This document shows positions 11,672 to 24,800 of a stretch of DNA of 64,000 nt, in pieces. Within the stretch, counting starts at the first letter, position 1; every line of letters starts with the position of its first letter. The position numbers and the translations under genes were made by a program. The notes below the pieces were generated by a model. It saw only the letters and a list, made by a program, of their open reading frames with translations, searched no databases and had not been told where the DNA came from. The stretch comes from Tridacna crocea. Its lineage: Eukaryota; Mollusca; Bivalvia; Cardiida; Cardiidae. The stretch is taken from assembly GCA_943736015.1 (NCBI GenBank), contig OX031065.1:38764427-38828426 (forward strand), written 5' to 3'.

Positions 11672-14600
11672 ACATCCTTATAAATTTTTAAACCCTTTCC
11701 AAAACGACAAAAGTCTGGAATAGACCAGATTGAAAGTGTCTGCAGGTGATAAATTAAAAATGCAACAAACAAAACTTTCTGTACATAATAGAGTACAAAA
11801 CTTCGTGGGAAAAGGAAAATAAATGCTGGTAACCAGCATTTTCTTTTTTTCCTGCAATGTTTTCAAAAGCCGTCTTTTTTCAGGGTCGTAAAAAACATGG
11901 ACTGTTTGGGAAAGGGTTTAACTTTATATAACATTTTGTGAACCCATTCAACGGCTTAAAAATCAACTGAAACGTAGATATAGTAAAGAGAAGCGGACAC
12001 GGTAGTTTCAAGATCAGACTGCAGGTTCTGTGCAGCTTGATATTAATCGAAACCGTCCTCATACGCCATTGTTTTAACCCTTTACCAAACGACAAAGTTT
12101 CAGATGGTCCAAATTGGAAGCATTGGCAGACTACAAAATAAATGTAACTCAAAAATTGAAATTTGTTTCAGTAGGGTAGAAAACATTCCGGGAAAAAGAG
12201 AAAATGCTGGTTACCAGCATTTTCTCCTTTTCCCACATTTTTTTGTTCAAAATGCTTCTATCGCAGGGTCGTAAAATACAGGGACTGTTTTGGAAAGGGT
12301 TAAATAGCCTATAACGCAGAGTGGGTGAAAGCGACGTATCAAGCTGGTTAAATATAATAACTGCATAAATAATTATAGATGTCAAGAGGCTTCCTATTGA
12401 TAATTCGTGTATTACTTATTTTTACTCACAAATTGCATTGTCCTCCTCGTCTAGAAATCATCTAGTTTATAACTTTGGATAGTTTAAGATGTTACAATAC
12501 ACAATTTATCTCTAACATCTATCGTTCGTGCCTGGGAGCGAATTATGTCTGGACGAAAGAGAGAAATCTGGATGGGGCTGAAATGCAGTAGAATTAACCC
12601 TTTGGCTGCTAAGCGCGACTGGCTGACCTTTTGCGGACACTGTAGATCAAGATCAGACTGCACAGAACGTGCAGTCTGATCTTTGATCTACACTGTCCGA
12701 TAAGGAGAATTTATTCCCCGAAACATAATATTAAAGCAGAAATATTTGGGTTATTACAATATCGAATTGAAAATTTATTTTTAGTTCTATAGCCGGTAAA
12801 AGGTTAATTCTTCTTTTTCCATTGAACGTATTGGGATAAGATTGCTCTTTACAGAGAATTGGGACAAAAAATCTAAAAAAAAAAAATTCAAGTCAGCTTT
12901 CATATTACCTTTATAATATAATTAGTAAGTTGCCTACTTTTTTTTGCCTATGTCTTTGGGAGCAGCAAGTGTGAAATAACAGTATACAGTTTTATCGTAA
13001 ACATCTGTTTTGTTTATCACCATGATTAACCCATAGCACACAATGGTAACCAGCATTTTCTCCTTTTCCCACAACATTTTCTCTACCCTATCAATGAAAA
13101 ATTGCGTCATTTTCGCCACCACGAAATTGTGACAGGTCACAGATAAATAAGTTGTTAGAAAGTTTAAAGAAGAAAGAATAAGCTACGTGCACGCGCTTTG
13201 GATATGAACAAGTCCAGAATTTTCGTCATCTATTTAACTCATTACCAAACGACAAAATTTTAAGTTGGTCCAAAAAGAAAGCATTTGCAGACGACAAAAT
13301 AAAAGTGACTGAACATTTGAAATTTCTTTTGTGAGGGTAGAAAACATTGAGGGAAAAGGAGAAAATGCTGGTTACCAGCATTTTCTCCTTTTTCCACAAT
13401 GTTTTCTTAACGTTTCTTTCTCAGGATCGTCAAAAGTAGGGATTGTGTAGTAATGGGTTAAGTAAAATTTACAAGACGAATACGGCAGAAAGTTGAAATA
13501 AGAAAGAATGAGAAAAGTGATTTACACGTATACTAGTAATTCAGTAATAAAATCGAATGGTAGTTAAAGGCAATTTATACTTTTAAACATCGACAAATGT
13601 TGACCATCATAAAATATAAAACACTGATATGCATCAGGTAAAAGTTTACTAAAATATTTACCCACAGGTAATCTAAGACCTAAAAATGAAGTAACAACAA
13701 CAACAACAACAACAATAAATTATGATCGTATCTTGACTCATTTCAATTTAGACTGAAATAAATCTTTACCAATGAAATTTTAGTCGTGTCCATACTGAAA
13801 GCATTTGCAGACGACAAACTAAATTGATCAAAAGATCAGACTTAAAAATGGTAGAAAATATTCTGAGCAAAAGCGGAAAGCCATTTTTTTTCTCAATGTC
13901 GTTGGAACAAAATAATGTGTTTTAACCCATTATCACACAAACCTTACTTTTGACGACCCTGAGAAAGAAGCATTTAGAAAAACATTGTGGAAAAAGGAGA
14001 AAATGCTGGTTACCAGCATTTTCTTCTTTTTCCACAATGTTTTCTACCCTTCACATAACAAATTTCAAATTTTCTGTCACTTTTAGTTTAAACATATTTT
14101 ATTCAATATAATAACAGATATTTTTCATGTACAACAACATAATTATTGCGAATAGGATTAGCACGAAAGCATCAAAGCTTATATAGTTCCTCTCCCTAAA
14201 GAAAATCACGTGGTATAACAATTACAGTAAACAAAAATAAATAGAGACACCAAAATAATGAACTGACGGTGAAAAATTTAGAGAGTAACGGTGAAAAAAT
14301 GAGGAATGAAAAAAAGGAATAATGTCACTTTTATTTTGTCGTCTCCAAATGCTTTCACTTTGGACAAGCCTAAAATATTGTCGTTTAGTAATGCGTTAAA
14401 AGGTAAAAAAAAAAAAATATCGTATTACTAATTTATCACAATATACTAACGTCATGTAGGGGAAATGCTTCCTTAAAGTAAATTACATTCAAAAGCCGCA
14501 CTTTGGTAAAAATGGTTTTAATGCATATTTGTGATGTGTTATACCATGTAAGTCGTAGAATGATGGACCCATAACATCCATTTAGTGTAAAAACATACTG

Positions 14601-15769
14601 AATCATGAGGGAGAATGGTCCTTGAGCATGCAGAATATTTAAGAATGGGAAGAGGTTTTGAGGATAACGGTAAACAAACTGTCTGCAAGCTGCAGGCAGG
14701 TTTAAAATGCGGATCGGAATCAGACGGTATATTCCTTAGCGTCATCTTTATTACGAACGATTTTGTTTAAAAGTTATAATTCATTACATGTTAAACGACT
14801 ATGCATTTTGTCAATTTTACTTCAAACAATATTCGCCCCGTTCCGATCTATTTAATAAGAAGACCTTGAAATATACACATAAACATATCAATATAATATT
14901 TTCTATCATTTGTACTTTTATCATCGTAAATAATGATTTCAAATATTGAGTTGTCAGTGGGTAAAATAAACGAAGACAACCATTAAAATGATAGCATCAC
15001 ACGTAGCGTACATTGTATTCCCTTACAGCAATACGAAGTTAATGAAAAGTAAAGATGAACTTTGATAAAACCTATCCCCATTGTAGTAAATCCCTCTGAT
15101 TCATCCGCACCTTATGGTTTAAGGCAGAAAAAAAAAACATCATGGCAAATAAAGAAATTGCTCGTAACGAGCAATTTCTTTATTTGTCATTATGTTTTTT
15201 CTTTAGACCATTGAGCAAGCATTATGGTATTCGCTTGTCTCTTTTGTCATGTTCTGCAACTGAAAACAGTAGAATAAATCTTATATAAATACGTAAATTG
15301 ATATCGGTACGTCCATCGTCCGGCATTAAATATGTGGATGAATCAAACCTACACGATTTGCCAACGGCAGCCGCTGATCTAGCCATCCGTTCCACATTAA
15401 TGGGGTCAATGCTCACCCTATAGATACTTGGTCTCAACATGCCCATGACGTCATTCAGTAAATACAGGATTTTGCGCTCGAAAATATGCTAAGCCGAAAT
15501 TCCTATATAATGAAGGAACTATGGCTTAATCTTGCGTAAAGATAATTAATGTTTTACAGAAATGTTTCCAAATACCACAAGGCATCTGTTTATCGATATT
15601 TGATTCTGTATGGCAACCTGACAATTTTCCAGTTTAATACTCCAAAGCACAAGACATAATAGAAGGAAACAAAACATAGTTTAATTCGGATTTGTATACC
15701 TTACACACATCGTCTCTGAAGAATACAATATGATTAATTAATGTCAAGTTATTCCACCCTGTCTTGTCT

Positions 15770-15803
<34 letters not shown>

Positions 15804-18800
15804 CAAGCAGGCGAACAGTATCTATAGAGTTATTTGACAGATGTATATTGAAAGGAAAGGTTGACATGTATACGTTGCTTTTCATTTTATGTTTTATTTT
15901 GTTTTACATACCCTTTTGTCTTATATCTTATCATTTTATTTATTCCAGGATTATGCTTACTATCAGATAATCAATGACAAAACACACGCTGCAGTCAGGG
16001 TAAGATGCCCAGCCTTCAAGTATCCGTGTCATTTGGTAAGTAAATCACAACTTGTCAATTGAATGATTGATTTTCGTGTATCTATGGTCGCCGCCAGTTA
16101 ACTAATATGGGTGACACCCCAAAAACATTGAGCTATGCTATTAAGAATAGTGCAGGTTACAAGACGAAACGCGATTCTTAAGATACGCTATGTTCTTTGA
16201 TATGATCAGCGTTGTTCACCGTCACAAGATACCTTGATTTAGTTTTCACCAAAAATACTTATCAGTAATTTTAGGCAACTAGCCTTGGGATCGAACCTAC
16301 ACCCTCAAGTTGCCAGAGATTTTACATTTACCAAGTATTCTGTTCTGCCCTTTAAGCTGTTGGGGCTGGTCGTGAACCAATAGCCATCCAATGTTATACC
16401 TGTTGGCTCTCAGAAAGTAAACATCTTAAAGGTGGGTATTTAGAATTTTCACATCACACCAAATTAACAAATATATATGTCACTGAAATTTATATGAAAA
16501 AACAATACAAATCATCAGTAATAAAGAATCATAAAATTACACGAAAAATTTTTTTTTGGTGGTATTCCCTTAAAAGGCTACGTAGCCTCTTAAACTATTT
16601 TTAGATTTCCCGCCAAAACAAAAAAAAAAAAAGCATTGTGGGAATGTTAAGTGACTTGCACGTGACTTATGACTATGAAATTCCATAACATAACAAACAT
16701 TTAATTATTTCCATAATGTCTAGAACTTCGGATGCTATATTTAAAGCTTCGTCTGTATATTTCCGGTATGTAAATGAGCGAGTTGCTCATGTAAAAATAG
16801 AACGTGTTTCCCTTCAGTGTCGACCTGGGCTGTAGTAAATCTATAATTTATGTAGCTGTTGGATGGTTTTCGACTACTGGGGTTTAATAGATGAAAATTA
16901 TTAGGCTTCGGGAGTTGAGGGATGATTTTTTTGTATTTTTTGAAAAATTTTGTCCCGAAATCTGAAGGGCCACCTTTAAGGCCTTTATCACTTTAACTAT
17001 TTACCAAACAATCCCGGGTTTTCACGACTCTATGAAAGAAGCCTTCTGAAAGCATTGTGAGAAAAGGAGAAAATGCTGGTGACCAGCATTTTCTCCTTTT
17101 CCCGCAGTGTCTTTCTACCCTTCCCAAATCTAATTTCAACTTTAGAGCCACTTTAATATTGTCATCTGCTAATGCTTTAAATTTGGTCCAGTCTTTAATT
17201 ATGTCAACTGGTGAAATTTTAGAGAAAAAAATGCAAAGGAGCTATGTTCTTGCAACAGTCGATGTAATACATCTCAATGATCTATTATTTTGAACCAGAG
17301 TCCAGAGGTAGAAAGTGCTTAAAAAGCAGAATATTCCGACCTGGGTCAACCTGAGAAGACTGTTCCCATTCCTTTCAAACTAGCAGTCTGTTGTCGATCA
17401 TCCTCAATATTCGACAGTTATGAAAGATACAATGGGTACCAGCACTATTTCTTCTCAGGTCTAGACTGGATTAAACGTAGTACCAGTCTAATTTCTTATT
17501 CCGATCTAGACAAGAAACTGACCTTCACCCTCAAGATTTCTTTATTGTACCGAAACATACAACGTTAGCGATTACGGTTTCAAAACAGTTATTTTATGCA
17601 TTTAGTTCATTTTTCTAACCCCCGGCTTTTGTAATTTCAGGAAGGCCATTTTCATTTTGAGGGTGAGGACTACGAGATTGAACCAAACCATGACAAGCCT
17701 AAATTATCTACTCAAGTTCCACATAAAGTCTACAAACTGATCCAAAACGATAATTACAATTTTGATTACGATACAATTAGCGAAGCAGTCGGTAAGTGTG
17801 ATGTTATACAAACTTATTCAACCATTTACAGATACGTCTGTACAGACGGGGAAAGAATGTGACCCATCACACAAAAAGGGACCTTCTGAGAACTGCGAAA
17901 AGTGTCAACCCTGGCCAATTGCGCAGGCTGACCAGGGTTGACACTTTTCGCTTTAATGACATTTTCTGAATGAAAAATGGTAATTGTACTTTGTTATACA
18001 ATCATTCTTGAATTATCGGCTTAAACTGACCTACATTATCGTTGATCTGTTTTCATCTAATTAATGTACAGAATTCCAAGATGGTCCCTTTTTGCCTGAT
18101 GGGTCACAAATGTTTAAACTTGATAGCGTGTAGATTGATTCAGAATTTTGTCAGCTGTGTATACGTTGATGGGTACCTATATATATATAGTGCAAGAGAA
18201 ACAGAAACTTAAGGGATTATATCTTCGATTTAAAGCCGGTGTAATGCAGAGAAACGACCCTCCCTTACAAATGACCCGGGTCATTATTCTACGTAGAGAA
18301 ATGACCCGTGGGTCATTTTGTAGGGGAGAGTAATTTCTCTGCATTACACCGGAAACTGCGATTTCTGGATGGCCTCCAGAAATGAAGTACATTTTCTATC
18401 GGCCATAATCTGTGCTACCTTGCAACCGTCGGGGGTTAAACTTGGCACAATCTTATACGAATGGTTACAGTTTCATGAAAAAAGCTGAAATGGGTAAAAT
18501 GGCTGAAAATGAGAATAGATATATCTATAATTCTTTCCACAACATGGCAAAATTCCAGACATGTCCAAATTGAAAGCTGTTTTAACCTTTTACAAGACGA
18601 CAAAATCTTAGCGTTGTCCAAATTGAAAGCATTTGAATCCGACAATTTCGATGTGGCTCGAATGGTGCAATTGTTCATTGATAGGATAGAAAACACTGTA
18701 GAAAAAGGAGAAAATGCTGGTTACCAGCATTTTCTCCTTTTCCCACAATATTTTGTAAAGACTTCTTTCCAAGGGTTAATTGGGGTGGAGAAAGAGGGGT

Positions 18801-21800
18801 CACCATGTCAATGCAGCCTGGTTATTTGGTTGTAAGAAGAACAAATACTGACAAATCTTATTGTATCAAATACATGTAATTGTATAAACATTGTAGAAAA
18901 GAAAGTCAACAAAGCAGAGGAAACAGAAAAAAGTACAAGAAACAAACGTCAAACTTCAGACGTGATCAATTTAGAAGTAGAACTGGAAATGGTGGTTGAC
19001 TTTTCGATCTTTAATTTGTAAGTATGCGAACCTGGAATTTGATCAAAGATCTACTTTTCTTTCTTCCTTTCCTTTCTTTGTTGCTTTCTTTCTTTCCTTC
19101 TTCTCCACCCCGTCTGCCCCTCTGTGAGCCATGTGAACAAAATAACAACCATTTCATAACATGAGACGAACTTTGGTTTACGTTGATTTCCAATCATAGT
19201 CTGATGCTTCCAATACTGATAAATTATTACAACAATTGTTTTGTCCGGTTGGTTATTTCACAGCTGATTATTTTAACAATGCATGGATTGATAGAATGAT
19301 TTTCAAATTATGAATCAGGTAGGTGACTAGCTGTGTTCTTGACTATTTTCGAGTTAATTGTCTTAACGGTTCATTTTTGTGCATTTTCAGCTGGAACTCT
19401 CGACTTGGTACCACGGTATCAGAGGCCTTAAGTACAATCAGAGAGTATTACGAACAAGTTGCTAATAACGTAAGTTGATTTTGAAAATTGGTCATACATA
19501 ACATTTTCGACCTCGATATGTACACAATGTAACTGTGATGTGTCCTGCTGAAGCCGCACTATAAACAGCAATTGTAGTACTATCGGATTATCCAAACACT
19601 TCCTGGGTCGTATTCACACCAACCTTTCTTATTAACTTTCTCCACGCTTTTCTAAATTTGAAAGTAACGCAATTTCTGATTAGCTAAACCATGTGGTTTA
19701 GCTAATCAGGAATTGGGTTGCTTTCAATTGTAGAAGAAATTCTGCAGTATAAGACTTATCTGGAATGTCATTAACGGTTGGTGAATACCAGCCATGACCA
19801 ATTTCTCTATACGATGATTGAACATTGCGACAGGGTTCATTCCCCCTCTCACCGTTGATCCTTGTTTCGATATTATGCAAGAAAGTGGAATGTGGCTTGG
19901 GAAGGATAGGTCAGGGTCCATATTCACCAAGCATTCTCAAGAACATTCTTAGTCTTATTACTCAGAATTTCATCATCGTGAAAGTAAAAGAACATCTGAT
20001 TGGCTAAACCGAATGGTTTAGCCAATCAGATGTTCTGTTACTTTCAATGTCAGAAAATCTTGAAGAATAGGACTAAGAACGTTCTTGGGAATGCTTGGTG
20101 AATATCATTATTGACCCTGAAGTACCGGTAAAAAACTTTGGGGAGAGCATGAATGCATGCATTAGATACTACAAAATAAGTAAAGTAATGCTAAAAAAGA
20201 CATCAGTCAATCAAACAATCAATCAATCAGACATTCAATCAACCAATTAATGAACCAACCAACCAAGTTAACAAACAAACAAAATAAACAAAATAACCAA
20301 TAAAACAAAACAAACAAGTACATGTTTACTTTTTTTTCCTCTCACTACAGATGGATGTCCGATACAGTTCCTTGAATCTACAAAAGAAGACAGTTGATAT
20401 CGTTCCCTTAGAAATCACCGTGGTCAATGTAAGTTGGCTGATTTGTCTTTTTTGTTTTCGGTTTTAGCTCTGTATATTTAAATTATGGACGATTCTAAAT
20501 TTTAGGTCGCAAACGAACCCCTAAAAAGCCATTTTCGCTTTTAATCGCCTTGTGAAAACATTCTGAATAAAGCAGAAAATGTTGGTATTCGGAATTTTCT
20601 CCCATTCCCACGTTGTTTTCTACCTACTAGCAAAATAGATTCTGTCACTTGAGCCGCACACAAGTTGTCGACTGTAAATTAATGCTTTCAATTACAAGTG
20701 TAATAATTACCTAATGAAGAGCAGACTCATTCAATGTCCCATTAGGTGTTCAACACACGAAAAGGGGCTTTCGGACATTTGCGTAAACTGATCGTGCGGA
20801 TCAGCCTCCGCAGTCAGAGCAAGCTAATCCGAGATAGCACTGTATGTCAACCACAGACTTTGTCCTAGAATAGACTTGCGTGATACAGAAAATCACACAC
20901 GATCGGAAAGTGTAGTGGGGACTGCGCAGGTTGATCCGGGACGACACTTTACGAAAATGTACGGAAGCCATTTTCCCGTTTTTCAGCCCATATACAAGCA
21001 TACTCGAGCTCTTTCAACTGCGGATAAAAAAAATAGTCATCGGAAACTCAGACAGATTTTCATGTTGTGTTCTTAAGCGTGAGCTGTGGAAAGATCCAAG
21101 ATCGGACTGCACGTTTCGCACAGTCTTATCTTGATCAAAGCCGTCCGCGAAACCTCCTATTCTTGATACTGGATCTGAAAGATTTAAGACTCATATTTTT
21201 TACACCAGGTGAATACCGGAAACCCGTGGATAAGTTCCAACTTGAGAATAGAGCCGGTTGGTGTGGTGGTAGACGTGAGACGAGCGCTTAACGACTTTAG
21301 ATCTTGGGTGGTTACTAACACAGCACAACTGAGCAAGTTCGACGCCATCATGGCTTTTACGAAGTAAGGCTGTTTGATGTTTAACTGTAAAAACAAATAA
21401 CAATTTTGGACTTGTCTAAACTGACAAGTGACAAAATTTATATCGTCGGTTTACTTCAAAAACCTCGTAACTACAGCTTGTGTCAAGCTGTAGTTACGAG
21501 GTTTTTTAAGTGAACCGACGATATTTGAATGGGTAGATTAGCTTTTGGGAAAAAAGAAAACATTTGTTATTAGAATTTCCTCTCTTTCCTCTCAGTGACC
21601 AACAGTGGTTTTTGAAATCTTTTTCTTCAGGATAGTTAGATTACAGAATTGTGTTTGGAAATTTGACCCTGATTTACATTACTATTCTAGCTATATCGCT
21701 GAAGCCAATGCATTTATCTGTACTTCCCCGGATTTTTGTATACAAAAATTTTGCACAGCAGTCTACTTAAGCCACTAGCTGCCTCCTCCTGAAAACATTC

Positions 21801-24800
21801 TCAAGAAAACATTTAAGATTTGATTTTTTATTGTAAAAATTTGAATAGCTCTATTCTGCCATATTTTTTTCAGGGAGAACCTTGCCAGTTACAACGAAAG
21901 CGATCTTCTAGTAGAGAATGGACAATTCAATCTTGGTAAGTTTTCATCTCCACGTCTCCCAAACATCCCTGAGGCCGTGTGTACCAACCGTTCCATAACG
22001 TATTCATATCTAGATGATCAAGAATTTTCTGAATTCCCAAGAAATGCTATTTTTTTATCGACTGAACAACGCAGTCCACGCAGGCTAATCCGAGACGGCA
22101 CTTTACGACTACATCAGATTTTGTAATACGGTAAAATTTCGCTAAACGGAAATTTGCATAAAAATGGAAGTGTCCTTTCGAAGTAGCCTGCCCGGACTGC
22201 GCAGGGTGATCCAAGACGACACTTATAACGCAAATTTCTGAATGCTCCTTTTTGGATGTTGTAGGCCATATGCACATGAACCATGTTCTGAGAAAAGGGG
22301 GCCCAATGTATCTGCCAAAAGAATCGACATGGATCAGCCTCCACAACCTGCGCAGGCTGACTCGAACCGAAACTTTTTGCTGTTAGTCCATTTTCTGTAT
22401 TTCCGAGAGCCATTATTATGCTGCAAAGAAATTTCTCGTTATCTGATTGGTTAACATGCCGGGAACATATATATCATGTACCCTGGCAAAAACCATGTAA
22501 AGCCAGTTTCCCTTTTGAGTGCCCCGTAAACATCACTACACTTGCAACACAACATCCAGAATGGGGACGTCGATCGATCACCAGACTGCACGTTTATGCA
22601 CCAAAATGCACGTTTTAGTGACATCATTTTCCAGCGACGTTAGTTTTCATTGAATTGGGGCACTTAGAAGTGAAATTCTTTTTCGTCAGCATACTCGATT
22701 CGTGAGATTATAAAACAGCATTTCGCTTAACGTGCTTTGAAATGGTAAAACTTTGCAGTATAATAAATTCGTTGAATGGTCAAATGGCAGCGGACTTGGA
22801 TACTTGTTCACGGCTGTGTCGAATCATGTCGCCACCTCACCTTCGGCTCGGGGCAACATTATCAGTTGTACGGTCAGGTAGCAGAGGACTTGGAAACTTG
22901 TTCACGGCTGTGGTGAATCATGTCGCCCCAACAATGTTTTCCGAAGCCTTCTTCCTCGGGGTCGTTCAAAGCTGTCATTGTGTGGTAAAGAGTTAACCCA
23001 TTACCACACAATCCCTACTTTTGACGCCCCTGAGAAAGAAACCTTTTGAAAACACTGTGGGAAAAGGAGAAAATGCTGGTAACCAGCATTTTCTCCTTTT
23101 CCCACAGTGTTTTCTACCCTTCCCAGAACAAATTTCAATTTTTCAGTCACCTTTATGTTGTCGTCTGCAAATGCTTTCAATTTGGACTAGTCTAAAACAT
23201 TGTCGTTTGGTAATGGGTTAAGCAAGGTTCGAAAATGCTGGTTACCCTCTTCTCTTCTTTTCCCACAATATCTGCAAGAAACCTCTCTATCATGGACGTT
23301 GAAATGCGTAACTGGTTGGTGTAGGATTTAACTCAGCACTCGCTGCAAAACTCTGAACTGAACCAATCCAAGTTTTAAATTTTGTTCTTTTTTTTTCAGG
23401 GTTGGCAACCATTTTAGAAACCCGAATAGGAAATAATATACAGCCGATAACAGCTTTGTGTGAAACCGGTTTGAACGGGAACTTTCTAGCAATCAGTATT
23501 GTTGAAGATTTGTCAGTGGGTGACGTTTCTCGCACAGCTGCGCACGAACTTGGGCACAAGTACGTATTTAAAAGACTTCGTACAATATTTCCAAAATAAG
23601 TTCAAAATACTATAAAATTCCTTTTTGAGAAAGCTTCCTTAAGGCTCGAATGGGCTTATTTTTGATGAATTAAGGCTTTACTCTCCTGAAGCTTTTAGTC
23701 AACATAGCGTTTTTTTTTAATTGTTGTTGTTAGGTTATTGAGACTTTTTAGAAATTCAATTACACTTTTAACCGCCAAGAATTTCTTTAAATGTCTATCT
23801 AAATAGATTCTGTTCATACCTCTATTACTTTTTTGTGTAAAGGGAGGTAATAATAATCTCCCTTTAAAATGAGGATATAGCGATTTTTAGAATTGAAAAT
23901 GATATTTCTATGAAGTCAAAACCTCCAAAAGTGGCTCGGTTAAAATTCTGCAATAGTGATATTATATTTTCCATAATTAAATTACAGTTGAAATAGATGT
24001 TCCACTTTAGGGACGGAATACCTTAAGCCTTTAACAAACACAAAATTTTAGAAGGCTCCAAATTAAATGCACTTGCAGACGACAAAAAAAAAAACGTTAC
24101 TCCAAAGCTGAAATTTGTTTCCAGCAGGGTAGAAAACATTGTGAGAAAAGGAGAAAATGCTGGTCAGCAGCATTTTCTCCTATTCCCACAATGTTTTCAA
24201 AAGGTTTTCACTCCAGAGCTGTAAAAACCAGGGATTGATTGGTTATTGGTTCAGGAATACCTTAAAGTATGGAATACATAAATGGGCTCCCTCATCTATT
24301 ACTTGTCTTGTATCAAGCACAGCTGCATATCAATATTATATAGAATCAAAGCACTAAACAATTGTGAACAGCGGATTTGTGGAACAGTATTTAGCCTTGA
24401 TACAGTGATATGATACGGAAATGAAAAAAGAATAAGGATTTACATAGGGCGTCCACCGTCCTTCATTTCTGCTCTTCCTTTGATCATGCTCACAGGCATT
24501 TCAGCAAAACCGCTGAATCACGTCGTAATCGGTGCAGCCTTGCAAGCACTAGGTGCAACATTTGGCATGAACAAACACGAATTAGTATAGTTTGATAGAA
24601 TAATCAAAGCGTTGAGAACACTGAAATGGTATTTGTCAAGGGAGCCATTTTTTTTTAATTAATAATTTAAAAGAAAATTAGAAATATCATTCAAATATTG
24701 GCTTTGGATTCAACCTAATAAGCAAATAAACGCCTTTTTAGTTGAAATGAGAGTACTCATGACAAAGTTAGGATTATTTGTGTACTGGTGGTCTCCCTTT

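Larger units (their letters stand above)
11498..15948 (+). other. Metalloprotease intron 2 (repeat-filled)
   Basis: No coding sequence recognised. Holds a (GA)n tract, five or more family A copies, a family D copy and a nested retroelement tail, listed separately. Confidence 0.7.
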
